From Entomortierella parvispora (taxonomy: Eukaryota; Mortierellomycota; Mortierellomycetes; Mortierellales; Mortierellaceae), in contig OY752147.1 of the NCBI GenBank assembly GCA_963573315.1, positions 1,984,001-2,048,000 of the forward strand: 64,000 nucleotides of DNA, given 5' to 3'. Under the pieces are notes generated by a model. It ran no database searches, had not been told where the DNA came from, and saw only the letters and a program-made list of their open reading frames with translations. Below are positions 1 to 12,659 of the stretch, in pieces; within the stretch, counting starts at the first letter, position 1; every line of letters begins with the position of its first letter. Made by a program: the position numbers and the translations under genes.

Positions 1-580
1 CAGCCGCGTGAGCATCCATTTGGCGCAGGTGAGCTCTGTCCTCAGAAGTGTCATTGTGTTCTTGACGCTGGAAATCACCTTCTATGATCTGCTGCATGGT
101 TGGGATACCGGTCATGGACTCCATGATTTGCTCGCGGGTGAGGCGACTGTTGGCCTCCGGTTCAATCTGTTGCTGAAGTTGTTGCTGCATGCGAAGCACA
201 TCTGCGCTGACGCCGTTGCTGCCACTATCATGGTCGTGGTGTTGTTGTTGTTGTTGTTGTTGTTGCTGTTGTTGTTGTTGATGATGATGGTGGTCAGGGA
301 TATGGGCATCCTGTGAAGGGGCAGCGCTAGCCAGCAGGTCAGCCATGGTTGTCAAGGCGGCAGCGGTCTCTGAATTGTTTGCGTGGAGAGCCGAGTCAGA
401 GGCGACCTCTTCGGCTCGTGGAGTGTGAGTCTGAACATCGTCCATGGCATTGCTGTCGTGTTCAGCTCCCTCTCCTTCAGCTCCAGAATAGCCATCGGGA
501 GAAGTAAGAGTCCTCTTGAAGCCAGTTTCGGATTCTTCTTCCTCCGGGTTTTTTCTCTTTCGGCCTCTGTTTCTGTCCAT
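1..580 (-). CDS. Polyglutamine nuclear-type protein, C-terminus beyond left edge
   Basis: The frame is open from an ATG at 580 down to position 1 without a stop (193 codons), so the 3' end lies outside the window. The N-terminus is very basic (MDRNRGRKRKNPEEEESETG), which looks like a nuclear localisation signal beside an acidic patch. A low-complexity middle follows, then His and Gln runs encoded by CAA repeats (about 238-285). After that comes a Gln-rich, possibly helical stretch ending near a TREQIMESMTGIPTMQQI segment. No catalytic or DNA-binding domain can be recognised in the visible part. A transcription or chromatin factor would fit the composition, but that is only inference. The start is supported by the lack of an upstream in-frame ATG and by continuity of coding-like codon use. 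Confidence 0.6.
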   Translation of the reverse strand, partial: MDRNRGRKRKNPEEEESETGFKRTLTSPDGYSGAEGEGAEHDSNAMDDVQTHTPRAEEVASDSALHANNSETAAALTTMADLLASAAPSQDAHIPDHHHHQQQQQQQQQQQQQHHDHDSGSNGVSADVLRMQQQLQQQIEPEANSRLTREQIMESMTGIPTMQQIIEGDFQRQEHNDTSEDRAHLRQMDAHAA

Positions 581-1158
581 CGTATTGTGACTCTAGCCTT
601 TTTGTGTTTGTAGGAGAAGGGGGGTAGGGGAGGGGAGAGGGGGGATATACAGGCCCGAATGCAGAAACTTTCTGGTGTGTTTTGAAGACGTTTTCTCTGT
701 AGGAGTAAAACTCGTCGTTTCGAGCTACACTATATTCATTTTCGAAGGCAAAGCAGGCACCAGTCAGTCGTTGCAACGGTCGCCTTTCAGAGATCTCCGA
801 ACTCACTGTCGCGACATTAATCAGGCAGCATGGAACACTGCAGGTTGCGCAGATGATGGTCAACGACAACAACAACTGCCGATGAGCGAAATAAACAGAA
901 GGCTCTGATGTGGGAGATGGGTCGCGTCTGCTCGCGCTTGACCATTGAGTTTCTCCATTTCCGGTCGACAATGATCACCATACCTTGATATTAAGGGTCG
1001 AGGTAGGGAGTGGAGAAGTGGGTTAAGGGTTGGATAAAGTCGGGAATTCGAAAAAATGAAAAAGGCCCCATGATGAGGGTGGCTTAGCATGCCGGTGCAT
1101 AATTCCGCGCTGTATCACGTGGTTTATTTGAATGTGCGTACGCTTTTGGTGGCGTCTT
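581..1158. other. Intergenic, about 580 bp
   Basis: Lies between the start of the polyQ gene and the stop of the DUF202 gene, both on the minus strand, so it should hold the polyQ gene promoter and the DUF202 3' UTR. It includes a G-rich run at about 615-650. I see no convincing gene; short ORFs here have no conserved features. Confidence 0.5.
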
Positions 1159-2870
1159 TTAAATGTCCAGGGGCCAGTTGTCCTTGTAAAAGTTCAGGCC
1201 TTCGTCGTCTGGATTATCATCCACTAGCCTGCGCATCGTCACTAAGGAACCAAAACAAAGGGGGGTTGTTAGTTCATCAAGAGGTGTTGGCTGACCAAAA
1301 AAAAGTTGAGCAATGCCCCACAAATGTATAACCATAGACCTACAAGCAATATTGACAGCAAATGCCAGGAATAACGACGCAAACAGGATAGTAGGTCCAA
1401 TACGATCATAAAACTTGACATCTACCCGCATCTGCTCCATCCATCGATGCCTTAGATGAAAAATGGTTGTTGCATACGCCAAGGTCGACATGGCTACCAA
1501 TACCAAGAACAGACCGACTTGCATCCCAACATCCTTGCCAAAGCTCAGCAACGTCAGAGCCATGGACCCTAACAAGAGTCCAAACTTGATCCAATGCATG
1601 AAGGTACGCTCATTGGAGAAGAACGCTTTGGAATCCGGTTTCTTGGGTCCCTTTTTACCGCCGACAAGAGGTTTATCACACATGGTCCCCTGTCCTTCTG
1701 TTGAAGGAGGGGCATCTTTCCTATAATACCGAGTTGATCTTTTTGAGAGCTCTTTCAATGTGGGCCGACGCAGCTCTCCTTGACTCCCATCCATGACCAT
1801 TGCAGGCGGGGTAGTTGGTGAAAATTCAAGACTTCGTTCCTCTTTGGTCAAGTCACAGCGGTCATGTCCAAGATCGGAGGCGATGCCTCGTGCCCAACGT
1901 ACATAATGCCTGACGCCTCTGGTACTTCTTGACGCAGACGCCACCGACTCTGCTGCCGCTGAATGGCAAAGCGTGGAGGCAACAGATGATCCCGTACGTG
2001 AGTGAAGTGAGGTTCTGTAGGTTCTACTGGAAGATGCGTCTTGGGAAGCAGTGCCCGAAATCCCTGTCCTGATGCACCTGTTAGTGGGTGTCGTTGAATC
2101 TGTAGGACAGCTAGAGGTACCGGTATTGTGAGAAGTGGAGGAGGGTGCAGGTGATAGAGACGATATCGTGGTTGAATCCTGTGATGAACGTCTAGGGCCC
2201 TTCGATTGACGCGACCGTTGGAAAAGGCGCCTTTGTCGATCTACCAGATAGTTTGTCTGTTGGTCGGACACTGTCATCTCTTGCGATTTATGTTCAGAGT
2301 CTTCATTGGTATCTTGGCCACCAGGTTGACAGATGGGGGCCCGTAGAGACTCGATCACAATGCCGCGAAGCTGATTAGGGCTAGCAACAGGTGTAACATT
2401 GCAGCTTGTTGATCTGGAAAATGTTTGCAATGGCTGAGGAATGTCGACTGTCAGCGCTCGATGTACACTTCCCTTACTGCCGTTGTCCTGAATCTGTACC
2501 GTTACGGGCGTGGTCTCCGACACTTCAGGAGTGTTTTCTGATGGAGAGAGAGCTAAACTCTGGCCGGTTTCTAGCTCATTGGTGCTAAGAGTAGATGTCG
2601 CGGAGACTGGGGGTTGTACCGGTGCGACGGGTAAAAGTTGACCGACGTTGTTGAGATTGGGCTGCGACAAGACCAGCTCATTGTCGACAACACTATGATC
2701 TGCAGAGTGGGTCAGTACACCATTCAAAACATATTGTGTCGCTCAACGATATCCACAACATCCACCCTAGGCGCTCAGTTCTCACCTTGACCAAGAGTAT
2801 TGAAGGACGCTGACGATGTCAAGGGCGGAGTGCGATCGGAAGGGTGGAGGGTATCTTGATAGCTGTGCAT
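1159..2870 (-). CDS. VTC1-like DUF202 membrane protein with long disordered N-terminus
   Basis: Three exons: 2870-2786, 2699-1344 and 1241-1159 (1524 nt, 507 aa). Intron 1 is GTGAGA...TCTGCAG, 86 nt. Intron 2 is GTAGGT...CCTTAG, 102 nt, with a GAACTAAC branch site; it is a multiple of three and open, so it would be missed by simple ORF calling. Residues 1 to about 385 are Ser/Thr/Gln-rich and disordered. Residues about 388-479 form the DUF202 domain, starting with FFSNERTFMHW, with three predicted membrane segments and VKFYDRIGPTI before the last. This domain is the VTC1 and VTC4 C-terminal module of the vacuolar polyphosphate polymerase complex. The SPX and polymerase domains are absent, so it would be a VTC1-type accessory subunit rather than the enzyme. 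The long N-terminus is unusual, since VTC1 itself is small. Role in polyphosphate is inferred from the domain only. Confidence 0.75.
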
Positions 2871-3800
2871 GTTAAGAACCGAACTTTGGCGATCAAAGGC
2901 AAAACAATAAGGGCGTGAATGGCGATTTCAGAGTGAAGAAGCAAGAGGGTAAAAGGTGGGCGACCGTGGGACAGTCAAAGCATAGGTGACAACGGCTTCT
3001 CTTTCGCCTGCTGCAGCCATGAGCGGTGAGCGATGAACAACTGTTGGCATTCAGGCCAAGAACGGCTGGCCAACTGTTTGTAATGTCATTTTGTACTGAC
3101 TGGAATGTGGAATCTCGATGGTGCGCCTACAGAACCGACAGCGTTCTTGTCCAACATGTATGCCACGTGGAGGGGACAGTGTGTGTCCCAGTCCCTGAGC
3201 AAGTGATGCATGCGCGCCATGGACAAGGGTGGAGAAGTTGTCAAAGGGTGCTGTGGCTGCCCTGTGCGGAGCGTCAACGAGCGTTCAAAGAGCGACTGAA
3301 AAGTTAAGGGTCCAACAAGGTGTTTTTCACATAAATGGTCTCTGCGGCGCAGAACAGTCTGGTTTCCTCCTCTAACATATTCGGTAAATTTTTGCCCAAA
3401 ACGCTGCAATCCATCCATCCATTTGTCCCAAGTCATTGTTCCGATCCATCCATCCGTCTCGACAACCATCCGTCTGTCTGTCAACAACCGCATGATGCGA
3501 TCTCTACCTGTTGTCTGAAGCATGGAAGGACCAAGTCTTCGGGATTCATGGACACTCATTGATGGCTCATCTGCTTCAGATTCGAAGATGCAAGATCAAG
3601 ACTTTTCAGCAGGTCCTCTCCTGTTTGAGAATCTTGCTCCCAGCAGACTCGTATGAACAGTGACAGTGAATTCACGACAACAACAACAACAGCAACAACA
3701 GAAGCAACTGGATCATCTTGAAAGATGGAAAACGTTTCTTTTTTTTGGATCTCTTTCTGACAATCCTCCCTCCTTCTATATTTTGATATATATAACAGAA
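2871..3800. other. Divergent promoter region between DUF202 gene and RPS5
   Basis: About 930 bp. Contains CCATCCATCC-type repeats (about 3410-3475) and a CAA/CAG run near 3675-3702. A good 3' splice site (TATATAACAG ending at 3798) sits two bases before the RPS5 ATG, suggesting that RPS5 has an intron in its 5' leader; I could not place the donor with confidence. ORFs in this stretch lack conserved features. Confidence 0.5.
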
Positions 3801-4772
<972 letters not shown>

Positions 4773-5054
4773 AGCGCCTTCTTTTTTCGGTCTCTTGCAA
4801 TCACTTTTTTTTATGTTATTTTCGAAATAAAGTAGCATAGAATCAGAATATCTTGTCCACATGTCTTTGAAGGAAGATGAATGATCCTCGCTGTGTCACA
4901 ATACTGGCTTTGCCATTCTTCATGTCTGTTGCTCAGCCCTAATGCACGTTTTTTTTTTTTTTGTCTGGAATGGTCATTGTTTGAAACGAGCGAGCATAGT
5001 CGCCGAAAGAATTATATTTTTGGGGTGAGAGTAAGGGGTGGGTGTTGTCGTTAT

Positions 5055-6931
5055 CTAAAATTGAAAGTTGAACTGAAATCCTCCACCACCAGCCTGGCCA
5101 AAGGGACTTCCGCCTCCTTGTTGGAACTGGAAAAAGGGGTTGCCGGCAAATCCTTGACCAAAGGGGTTTTGCTGCGACTGAGGGTCGTTTGGATCATCGC
5201 CGTTATCGAACCGTGCCTTGAGCTCTGGATCGGTCAAAACCTCATAGGCTTCGTTCAATCCGGCCATCTTCTTCTCGACCTCTTCGGGAGTCAGCTCACC
5301 GCGGTAGGTATCAGGGTGCCAGAGCAAGGCCTGCTTGCGGAACGCCTTCTTGATATCGCGCTCGGACGCACTCCGGGGAACGTCCAAGATCTTGTAATAG
5401 TCCTTTTGTTGAGATTGCTTCAGCAGCCGTTGGGCTCTTGTCAGCTTTTCATGAATCTGGCGATCTTGACCGCCCGCCAGCTCTTGTGCCTTTGTGAAAT
5501 CTCTGATTGCCTCCTCGAAATTATCGTCCAACATGAATGCCATACCACGGCCGACCAGACCATCAACATTGGATTCGTCCAGCGACAGTGTTGATGTGCA
5601 CCATTTAAGAGCGTTCGTAGCGTCCTTGTTCTAAACACATAGGCAACATACAGGCGGAGAGGGAGGGGTATGTTAGAGCTGAGCCCTTATATAAACCAGT
5701 TGCCCGCTATATTCAGATATCATTCTCGCATTCTTACCTCAGTATATGCTTTACAAGCTGCAGAGTAGATCTTGAGCAGCAACCGCTTGGGCATCTTGCC
5801 CACGGCATGGTTCTCGTTTTCCATGGCAGTGGTCTCGGTCTCAATGCTCTTTACCAATGACTTTTCGCCTCCGATAGACTTGTTGATCACACCGGCCCAG
5901 CGCTTGTTCTCGATATCGCTCATCAACTTTGCAATTTCCTTCTCTGTCGTCTTCAACTTTCTAAACAATCCCTTGCACAACTTGTTTTCTGGGTCAAATG
6001 TGATACACTGCTTGATCTGTGCCAGAGCCTGCTCAGGCATGTACAAAGAGTAGTAGCTCATGGTCGAAAGACGATGCATCAGCTGGGGGTTGGTGGCTGC
6101 GTTGTGGGTTGCACGTCTAGAGAAAAACAAATCATGAAAAAAATGAGTCAATATATACAAGTCCAGAATACACATCCGAAAGGGTTCTTTTTTGGATCCA
6201 TGCAAGAGACAGGGTTTCCTTACGCAAAATCGTTCACGGCCTCTTCAACTTCTCCTCTGGCCAAATGACATTCGGCGCGCTGCATCCTGAAGGGCACGAA
6301 AAGGGGCGAGACCAAAATAGCCGATCCCAAGACATGGACACACTCCTCTGTCTGGCCCTTGGCGACGGCATCCTGGGCCAGTTTGTACGCATGTGAGGCG
6401 GCTTCGATACTCTCGAGGAGCGCAGGAATCTCCTGAGCTTGGGTGTCACCCTTGTGGGTCTCATAAAAGGCCAAGAGGTCTTCCTTGGCCTTTGAGAACT
6501 CTCCTGCCTTGGTGTAGATCTTTCCGCGCTGCAACAAGGCCTGTCCAAAGTCGGGCTTTAAGCGAAGAATGGTGGTAAAGTCAGCCAGAGCCTGATTGTT
6601 GCGTCCCATGGTGAGGTAAGTGGCGGCACGCTTGAAGTAGGACAGATAGTTGGAAGGGTCCCGATCTAGAATCCAGCAGATCAGAAGAGGCGGGTTAGAC
6701 GTCGGACAAAAAGGAAGGAGAGGAGGACAAAGAATGTGCCCTTTTTTTTTCTAGTTCAAACTTGTCTTCTTTACCGATAGCAGCGTCGTAGCTCTGGAGA
6801 GCCAGGTTGAACTCGCCCTTTCCGAGGTAGAGGTTGGCTTGGTCCAGATACTGCTGGGTGGTCTCGGGCTCGGCGGCCACCTGGTGCAAGGCCAGGAGGG
6901 CGGGCAACAAGAGGAGATGATGGAGTCTCAT
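5055..6931 (-). CDS. ER co-chaperone with TPR repeats and C-terminal J domain (P58IPK/DNAJC3 type)
   Basis: Four exons: 6931-6775, 6665-6224, 6116-5738, 5630-5055 (1554 nt, 517 aa); all introns are GT-AG and in phase. The first residues form a signal peptide (MRLHHLLLLPALLALHQVAA), so the protein enters the ER. Residues about 25-395 are tetratricopeptide repeats (for example YLDQANLYLGKGEFNLAL and LTMGRNNQALADFTTILRL). The J domain starts at about 403 (DYYKILDVPRSASERDI) with the essential HPD at 431-433. The C-terminal tail is Gly/Phe/Gln-rich. This order and length match P58IPK, which binds unfolded lumenal clients with its TPRs and hands them to BiP/Kar2 through the J domain. There is no KDEL at the end. 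It converges on RPS5 with 282 bp between stops. Confidence 0.9.
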
Positions 6932-7419
6932 CCTGGGTTTAGATGATTATGACAAGAGGAAGGAGAGATGGGTTTGCGCGCGATGCGAGGAAGGGTGGGG
7001 TTGCCTTAGGAGAGTGAGCTATGACTAGAGAGAAGGGAAAGTGGGGGTAGAGTGGAGGAGATGAATGAATGTATGAAAAAAGAGTCGGACAGAGAGTGCT
7101 CTCTGCTGTGGCGGATTTTGATAGGCTCATCTCATGTCCACAGTCACCAAAGGGCAATCAGAAAGGCTGCATTCACCCCACGCAGGACATTGTTGCAAGG
7201 ACACACACCGCACACACACACACACACACACAGCAGCAGCAGGGGCAAGCGCAAGATGTTGGTCGAGACGCCCTTTTGGCAATTCAGCCCATACCAGCAA
7301 ACGAACATGTCCAGCCCACACAAACCGTTGGAGACTATTATTTGTTATTGTGTTTGTTTTATACTGTTTTTTGAATTTATTATTTCTTTTTTTTTTCTTC
7401 ATTCTATTATTCTGGGATC
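6932..7419. other. Intergenic with (CA)n microsatellite
   Basis: Between the P58IPK start and the velvet-gene stop (both minus). Holds a CA repeat at about 7201-7232 followed by CAG units, and an A/T-rich 3' flank for the velvet gene. No gene seen. Confidence 0.6.
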
Positions 7420-9544
7420 TCACCGACCCTCGTAGCCGTAGCCCACGACAGTGTGCGAGGGTGTGCCTGGAGATCGCGTCGAGAGGGTGTGGATTGGAGG
7501 AAGCTGCACCTTCTCGCCCGTCTGTCCTGACGGCCCGCGCGAGACCGACGGCAAGATCGACGGCAATGGAGTCTGCTGCTCCCGAGGCGAGTGGTGGCCG
7601 TGCGCCATCATCGACTCGGGCGGTGAGAACGGGTGGGGAGGCGAAACATTGCCACCCTCACTGTGCTGGGACGACATGGATGGCGTCCGGCTATGGTGTT
7701 CCTGCTGACCACGGTCGTGGTACGGGCTTGGAGCGTAGTCCATCTCGTGCTCGTTCAGGAGCGCAGAAGGGAACCCATGACGACCAGCGTTCACAGGAGG
7801 ATGACTTGAATGTACAGGTGAAAGGGAAGGGGACAAATGAGCAGCGCCCATTGGATGTGACGGAGCGTAGCCATATGAAGGAGATCCTTCACGATAATGG
7901 CCGTGCTCTTGGGAAGTGTATGACATGCGACGACGTTCAGGAGAGCGAGGTCTGTCGTGGGGGCCTCTGGGGTAGTGGCCTGGGTAAGCAGGGTGATGAT
8001 GAGGAGAGCTGGCACCATAGGGGTGGTAATGGTAAGGATGGCTCTGTTGATGAGGGTGGTATTGAGGAGGATAGCCGCCATGGTCATGTCGGTAAGGATG
8101 CCCCTCATACGACCGTGAGTAGTATGAAGGGTGAATATCCGAGCGATAGTGGCCAGGATAGGCTTGCGAGGGATGATGGTGTTCGTACCGCCTCGACTCC
8201 TCAGCCATGTAAGGGTTGTGATGAGGTCTTGAGGGACCTGATTCTTGACGGAGGAAAGGACCAGGGGACGAGGGGGGAGTTCTATCCATTGGTTCAGCCG
8301 AGGAATGGCGGTCGTGGCGCATCTGCTGTTTAGGGCGTACAGCAATTGGGCGTGCATGTGAATAGCCGCCAGAGGGGTAAGCGACCGACGATGACTTGAT
8401 ACGCTTGACGGGCTTGTCGCTGTCGCTGTGTTCGCCCTCGTGGCTCGACATGGGAGGACTGTGCATGGATGACCCCTCCTCGGCATCGTTCTCCTCAGAC
8501 ATGGCCTTCTTGGGCTTTACATGATGATCCTTGCGGATGCGGATGCGGACGCCTTGGTCAGAGAAACTGCGAGACAAGAAAGTGGACTCTGACATGCCAG
8601 GGAAGGTCTTGCTGGGGTAAACCATGAGCGCGTTGGAAAGACTGGTCATGACATGGACGACCTGGCCTTCAATCAACTCGAATAGCGAGAAGCGAAGGCG
8701 GAAATGGCCCTCAATCCGAACAGAGATATCACCAAACACAAAGAAACCACCATCCGAGTTGTCGACATCCTTCAGCCTGTTGAGCGAGGAAACCACTGTA
8801 CCGGCCAGGGCGCGATGTGCGGGGGCAACAATCTCGCCGTTGGGGTCATCGGCGTGGACCAGATTGCAGCACATGAAGAGATATGGACTTTGGAGGTAAT
8901 CCCTGGAGAAGAGGCAAAAATAAAACAGATTAGCAAGAGAGCAAGGAGACGTTGGTAAGGAAGGTGTGCTATTTTCGTTTCATGGCTTGTTGCGCAAGGA
9001 GTGGAGTCGGCCTTTGTTTTACATACTTGTTTCTATCGGAGGCAGGATCGGCGAGTTTGATCTGGACAATTGGAGGGGGGTCGATGGGGCGGCGGTCGCG
9101 TTCCTTGAGGCCGCAGACCTTGGCGCGTTGTGGTTGTTGACGAATGGTCAATACATATTTTGATCTAAGGTGACAGGCAGTCAAGGATGCTGTGAGTACA
9201 TGACTACATGACGGCCGAGAAGAGTGCGAGATCTCGCACAAATATGGACATGAAGGGCGATACGATAGCACAGAGGCACAGAGGGGGGGGGAACTGCATG
9301 GCAGAGAAGCCGAAACCCAAACGGGAAGGGGCATTTATCCGGGGAAACACACACACTCTCTTTTTCCAAAAAAAATTTCGTTTGTTGCTGGACTGGCTGT
9401 GTGGAGCAACCGCACTGGGGGTATTTGAGCGCCCGTTTTCGTCTTTTTGGTGGGTGAGTCGTGTACTTACGAAGAGGCGATATTGGAGATTTCAGTCTGT
9501 CCACTGACAAAGCAGTATGGAGCTGAAGATGATGACTTGACCAT
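7420..9544 (-). CDS. Velvet-domain transcriptional regulator
   Basis: Three exons: 9544-9471, 9164-9027, 8902-7420 (1695 nt, 564 aa); introns of 306 and 124 nt start GTAAGT and GTATGT. The velvet fold covers residues about 26-210 and is split across all exons: YVLTIRQQPQRAKVCG, then RRPIDPPPIVQIKL, YLQSPYLFMCCNLVHAD, GTVVSSLNRLKD, GFFVFGDISVRIEGHFRLRF and a closing basic segment. Velvet proteins are fungal regulators of development, spore maturation and secondary metabolism; they bind DNA through an NF-kB-like fold and work as homo- or heterodimers. The remaining 350 residues are a disordered tail rich in His, Pro, Tyr and Ser with a short basic KRIK patch that could be a nuclear signal. The exact class (VosA, VelB or VelC) cannot be decided by eye. 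A large ORF on the opposite strand over the tail is a shadow. Confidence 0.9.
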
Positions 9545-9687
9545 CTTTGTGTGTATACGAGGTGTGTGGAAACGAAGGAGGAAGGTGGAAGATGTTCAGG
9601 GCAACGGGTGTTGTCCTAGGCAGAGAGGGGTAGTGTGAGGGAAAAGAGGTGTGCGCAGAGATGAGGGGGGAAGCAATGGGACCGAGG

Positions 9688-9724
<37 letters not shown>

Positions 9725-12329
9725 TGTGTGTGTGTTTGTGTGTGTGTCAGAGATGGGTAATGAGGTCAACACGCAGAGAGATGAGTGTGTGTGAGAGAGA
9801 GGAAGAGTCGGTAAGAGTGAAAGGAAAACAAGAAGAAGAAGAGGAGAAGAGACGAAAAAGAAGGGTAAAAGGAAGGAAAGGGTCTGCTGCCAAGGAACTT
9901 CAGCAGCGCCGAGATTGGACAAGGCCACTGAGGAGCTGCCTTTTTCCGACAGGTTGGTGCAATTTCGGGCCGGGCGTTGATTTTGGAGGCACACAGTGGG
10001 CAGCTGGGCTGGGGGCTGGGCCTCCGACGACGAGTCCATCTGTGATTGCACAGGGCGAAACGAGACCACCCAGCGGCCTTGCTCTGCTGTCCACTGGGCC
10101 TCATTTTTGTCCAGCTGGCCCAACAGACCTCGATATATTTCCAGCTGCGATTTTTACCGAGGATTCGAACGAGTGAGGGGCAATGGGTAAATTATGGGAT
10201 TGGATTTGCGAATCGAGAGCACCTTTTTGCCCGCCGCTCTTCGTTCAATTCAATCCGTGCCTTACTTTACTCCGCCTGCCTATCTTTGCCTCCCCTTCCC
10301 CCCTCCCCTGCCACACTTGTTTTGCCCCTCCCTCACTATACAGCCGCGTCAACTGCGCTGCCCAATGACTCCGTGAACATGAGATATGTATGAGAGATGA
10401 CACAACTGTCAACAGCAAAACGCTTCCCTGTCCTCGCTGAAGAGTGGATCATTGTTGTCTCTGTCGTCTGTACTGTAGCCGGTAGCCGGTAACAACCTTC
10501 GTCCGTTCTTTGCTCAATCTTTCAATTTATTGCCACCAGCCTGCTCACACACAACGTCGAGAATACAATCCAGACTCACGCCCGTACTGCGCTCCTTCGT
10601 GGCCGAGAACAACCTGGATTTTGTCCCCGCTCATCATCGTCGGGTTGATCGACAGTGGAGGGAAAAGGTAGGGAAGGGGGAAGGAATGAAGATGGTCCGC
10701 CTTTCTCCCCGGATAGTCAATGGGCACACCATATGGAATACACTTGGTCAGCAAATCACCCCTCGAAATAGAACAAAAAAAATGCCTCAGTGCTAAACAA
10801 AAAGAAAAAATTGGAATCATTTAACCCAGCACTCCTGTCGTGCTTCCTTGGGTCAGAACTTAATGAGAGAGCACCACTCACCTGCTATAGGGCTTGAAAA
10901 AGGAAATCAAACGAGGCCCAGGGCTGGAATCCGGTTCAATTGGTCCAGCCTTGGCTCAAAACAGCAAGGGACCAGGTTGGGTCGTTGACATTTGTCCGTT
11001 TTGGGTTTGTTTTTGAACCAAGAGAGCGCTCCGACAACGACACCAATCCCCAGCCAGCCAGTCGATTTGCTCTCCCCGTCTGGAGCTCAAAAAAATAAAG
11101 CAACTGTCCAACTGCCACTTTTTTTTGCTACTCTTTTTGTGTTTTGCTGCTGGTGGGACAAGAGAAACCCCTTCCACTCCCTTCAGTCATCTGTCCACGA
11201 GGACAACCATTCAAAGCCCTGCTGATGTTTACCCAGGACCCAAGACTTTTTCCTTTGACCTGCATGGATGTTGGCTCAAAACGACTGGTTGAACGAACGT
11301 TTGAAAAGTGTGTCCCAGTGGACAACGTTTTGTGATACTTTTCCTCGGGTCCTCCGGAAAAAAAGGGTAAAATGTCCACTGTCCATTCTTCTGCATCCAC
11401 GGAGTGACACGACATCTCACAGACTAGAGCAACAAGACCCAAAAGTCCCAAACTCTCTTGGTTCACCTGCACCTCCTTTCGTCATAGACTAGTCTGATAC
11501 ATCTCTCTGTTTCCCACCACTATCATTTCGCCGCCATTACAAAAAGAGATTGCTGGCTTTTCGTAGTTAGGGGTAGTACTGTAGTTCCGTAGGGGTCCAG
11601 ACAAACAGCAGAGAAATCAAATGGCCGTGCATTGACATTGTCAAATAGAGAGTCGAACAAAACCAATTAGCAGAACCCTCGGATTTTCCTTGATCCCCTC
11701 CGACGCAGGAACACACGGGGCGAAGCCAAAAAGAAAAAAAAAAACAGGGATACCCACGTTCTCTTCGACGTTTTGTAGACAACAGCAGTCACCCAAAGTT
11801 GTCGGATTTACCCATGAATCTTCGGCTTTTTTTTAAAAAAAACCCTATTATGTGTGGGCTGTGAACTGCTCCAACAACAAATTGATGCGCCCGACGGGCA
11901 CATCCTATCAAAATCGATTCTGCAGAGGCCTCCTCACTGAAAGATAGGCGTTTATCCGAGATGGGGGGTGGTGCTCACCAGCTGCAGCAATAATTTTGGT
12001 GGCTCTGTGTGTGTACACAAGGAGAGAGGGCGTTGGGCAAGAAACCAAAAAAGACCCGGTAAAAATTCGATACAAGTGTGTCCACCCTGCATGATAACAA
12101 GTTCAATAAAGGAAGGTCCTGTCCATATGCCAAAATTAGTGGCGCTTCTCCAATTTAGTGGCGTCGCTCTCCAATGCTGGCCTGATCTGGGCACGTGCAG
12201 AAATAGAGGGCCACCCCATCGTCCCCACCACGTCGTGGCGTGTCCACCAAGCAAATAGCCAGGATTCATTCAGACAAAAAGACCACTTCTGCTTACCCGA
12301 CAAAGCTCAGGGGCCCCCGCATCTCGACT
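9545..12329. other. Long intergenic region, no gene recognised
   Basis: About 2.8 kb upstream of the velvet gene. It contains a TG microsatellite (about 9690-9745), a purine-rich stretch to about 9880, pyrimidine-rich DNA at 10260-10340, and A or T homopolymers near 11730 and 11830. ORFs on both strands are short and without conserved motifs. Part is presumably the promoter and leader of the velvet gene. Confidence 0.5.
9688..9748. repeat. (TG)n microsatellite
   Basis: Nearly uninterrupted TG dinucleotides with a few TTTG breaks, located about 150-200 bp upstream of the velvet-gene start codon. Confidence 0.9.
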
Positions 12330-12570
12330 GTATGACCTTGATCGACCAATGGATTGAAAAGCGGCCGCTTTTCATGATTGTGAGGTTAACACGTGGACTC
12401 TCGAGTCTGGATATATGAGCAAAGTCGACAATCCTCGGCCAGAAAAAAGCGACGCACAGTACGATGACACTAGTAGACTCTACCGTTCAAAGTCGAGGGT
12501 AGCCTGATACTTACGGTAAGGTCGGGCGAGAAAATGGATCTGAAAAACAAAGTCAGCATACGCGTTTGCA
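12330..12570 (+). repeat. Diverged copy of the foldback repeat unit, left of the LINE fragment
   Basis: The segment around 12440-12550 aligns with the direct units at 13741-14050. Shared elements, in order, are an ACTAGT-containing stretch, GTTCAAAGTCGAGGGT, CCTGATACTTACGGTAAGG and GAGAAAATGGATCTGA. Weaker similarity extends left to about 12330 (tatgaccttgatcgac against tatgacctagatcgat). The copy lies directly before the retrotransposon fragment, so it and the array at 13739 may be two parts of one element split by the insertion. Confidence 0.5.
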
Positions 12571-12659
12571 GCTCTAGCGAACCCAAAGTTTCATCTGGAT
12601 AAGAATTTCAACACTTCCAAGGCGCCACGACTCTAAGACGATGGTTCAACACTCTTCAT

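Noticed and set aside
3086-3559. 157-codon minus-strand ORF upstream of RPS5
   Set aside because: Overlaps CCATCCATCC repeats, no recognisable domain and no splice support.
3660-3800. In-frame polyQ N-terminal extension of RPS5
   Set aside because: uS7 proteins do not carry it, and a strong 3' splice site lies between it and the ATG at 3801.
7134-8333. 399-codon plus-strand ORF over the velvet gene tail
   Set aside because: Antisense to a biased His/Pro-rich coding tail; no domain, and the velvet gene on the other strand is well supported by exons and motifs.
10140-10175. tRNA-like GGATTCGAAC string
   Set aside because: It looks like a minus-strand T-arm, but the flanks do not fold into acceptor, anticodon and D arms. 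No tRNA gene was found in the window.
9596-10176. ORFs on both strands upstream of the velvet gene
   Set aside because: Their length comes from TG/CA and purine-rich repeats, which lack stops; no protein-like composition.
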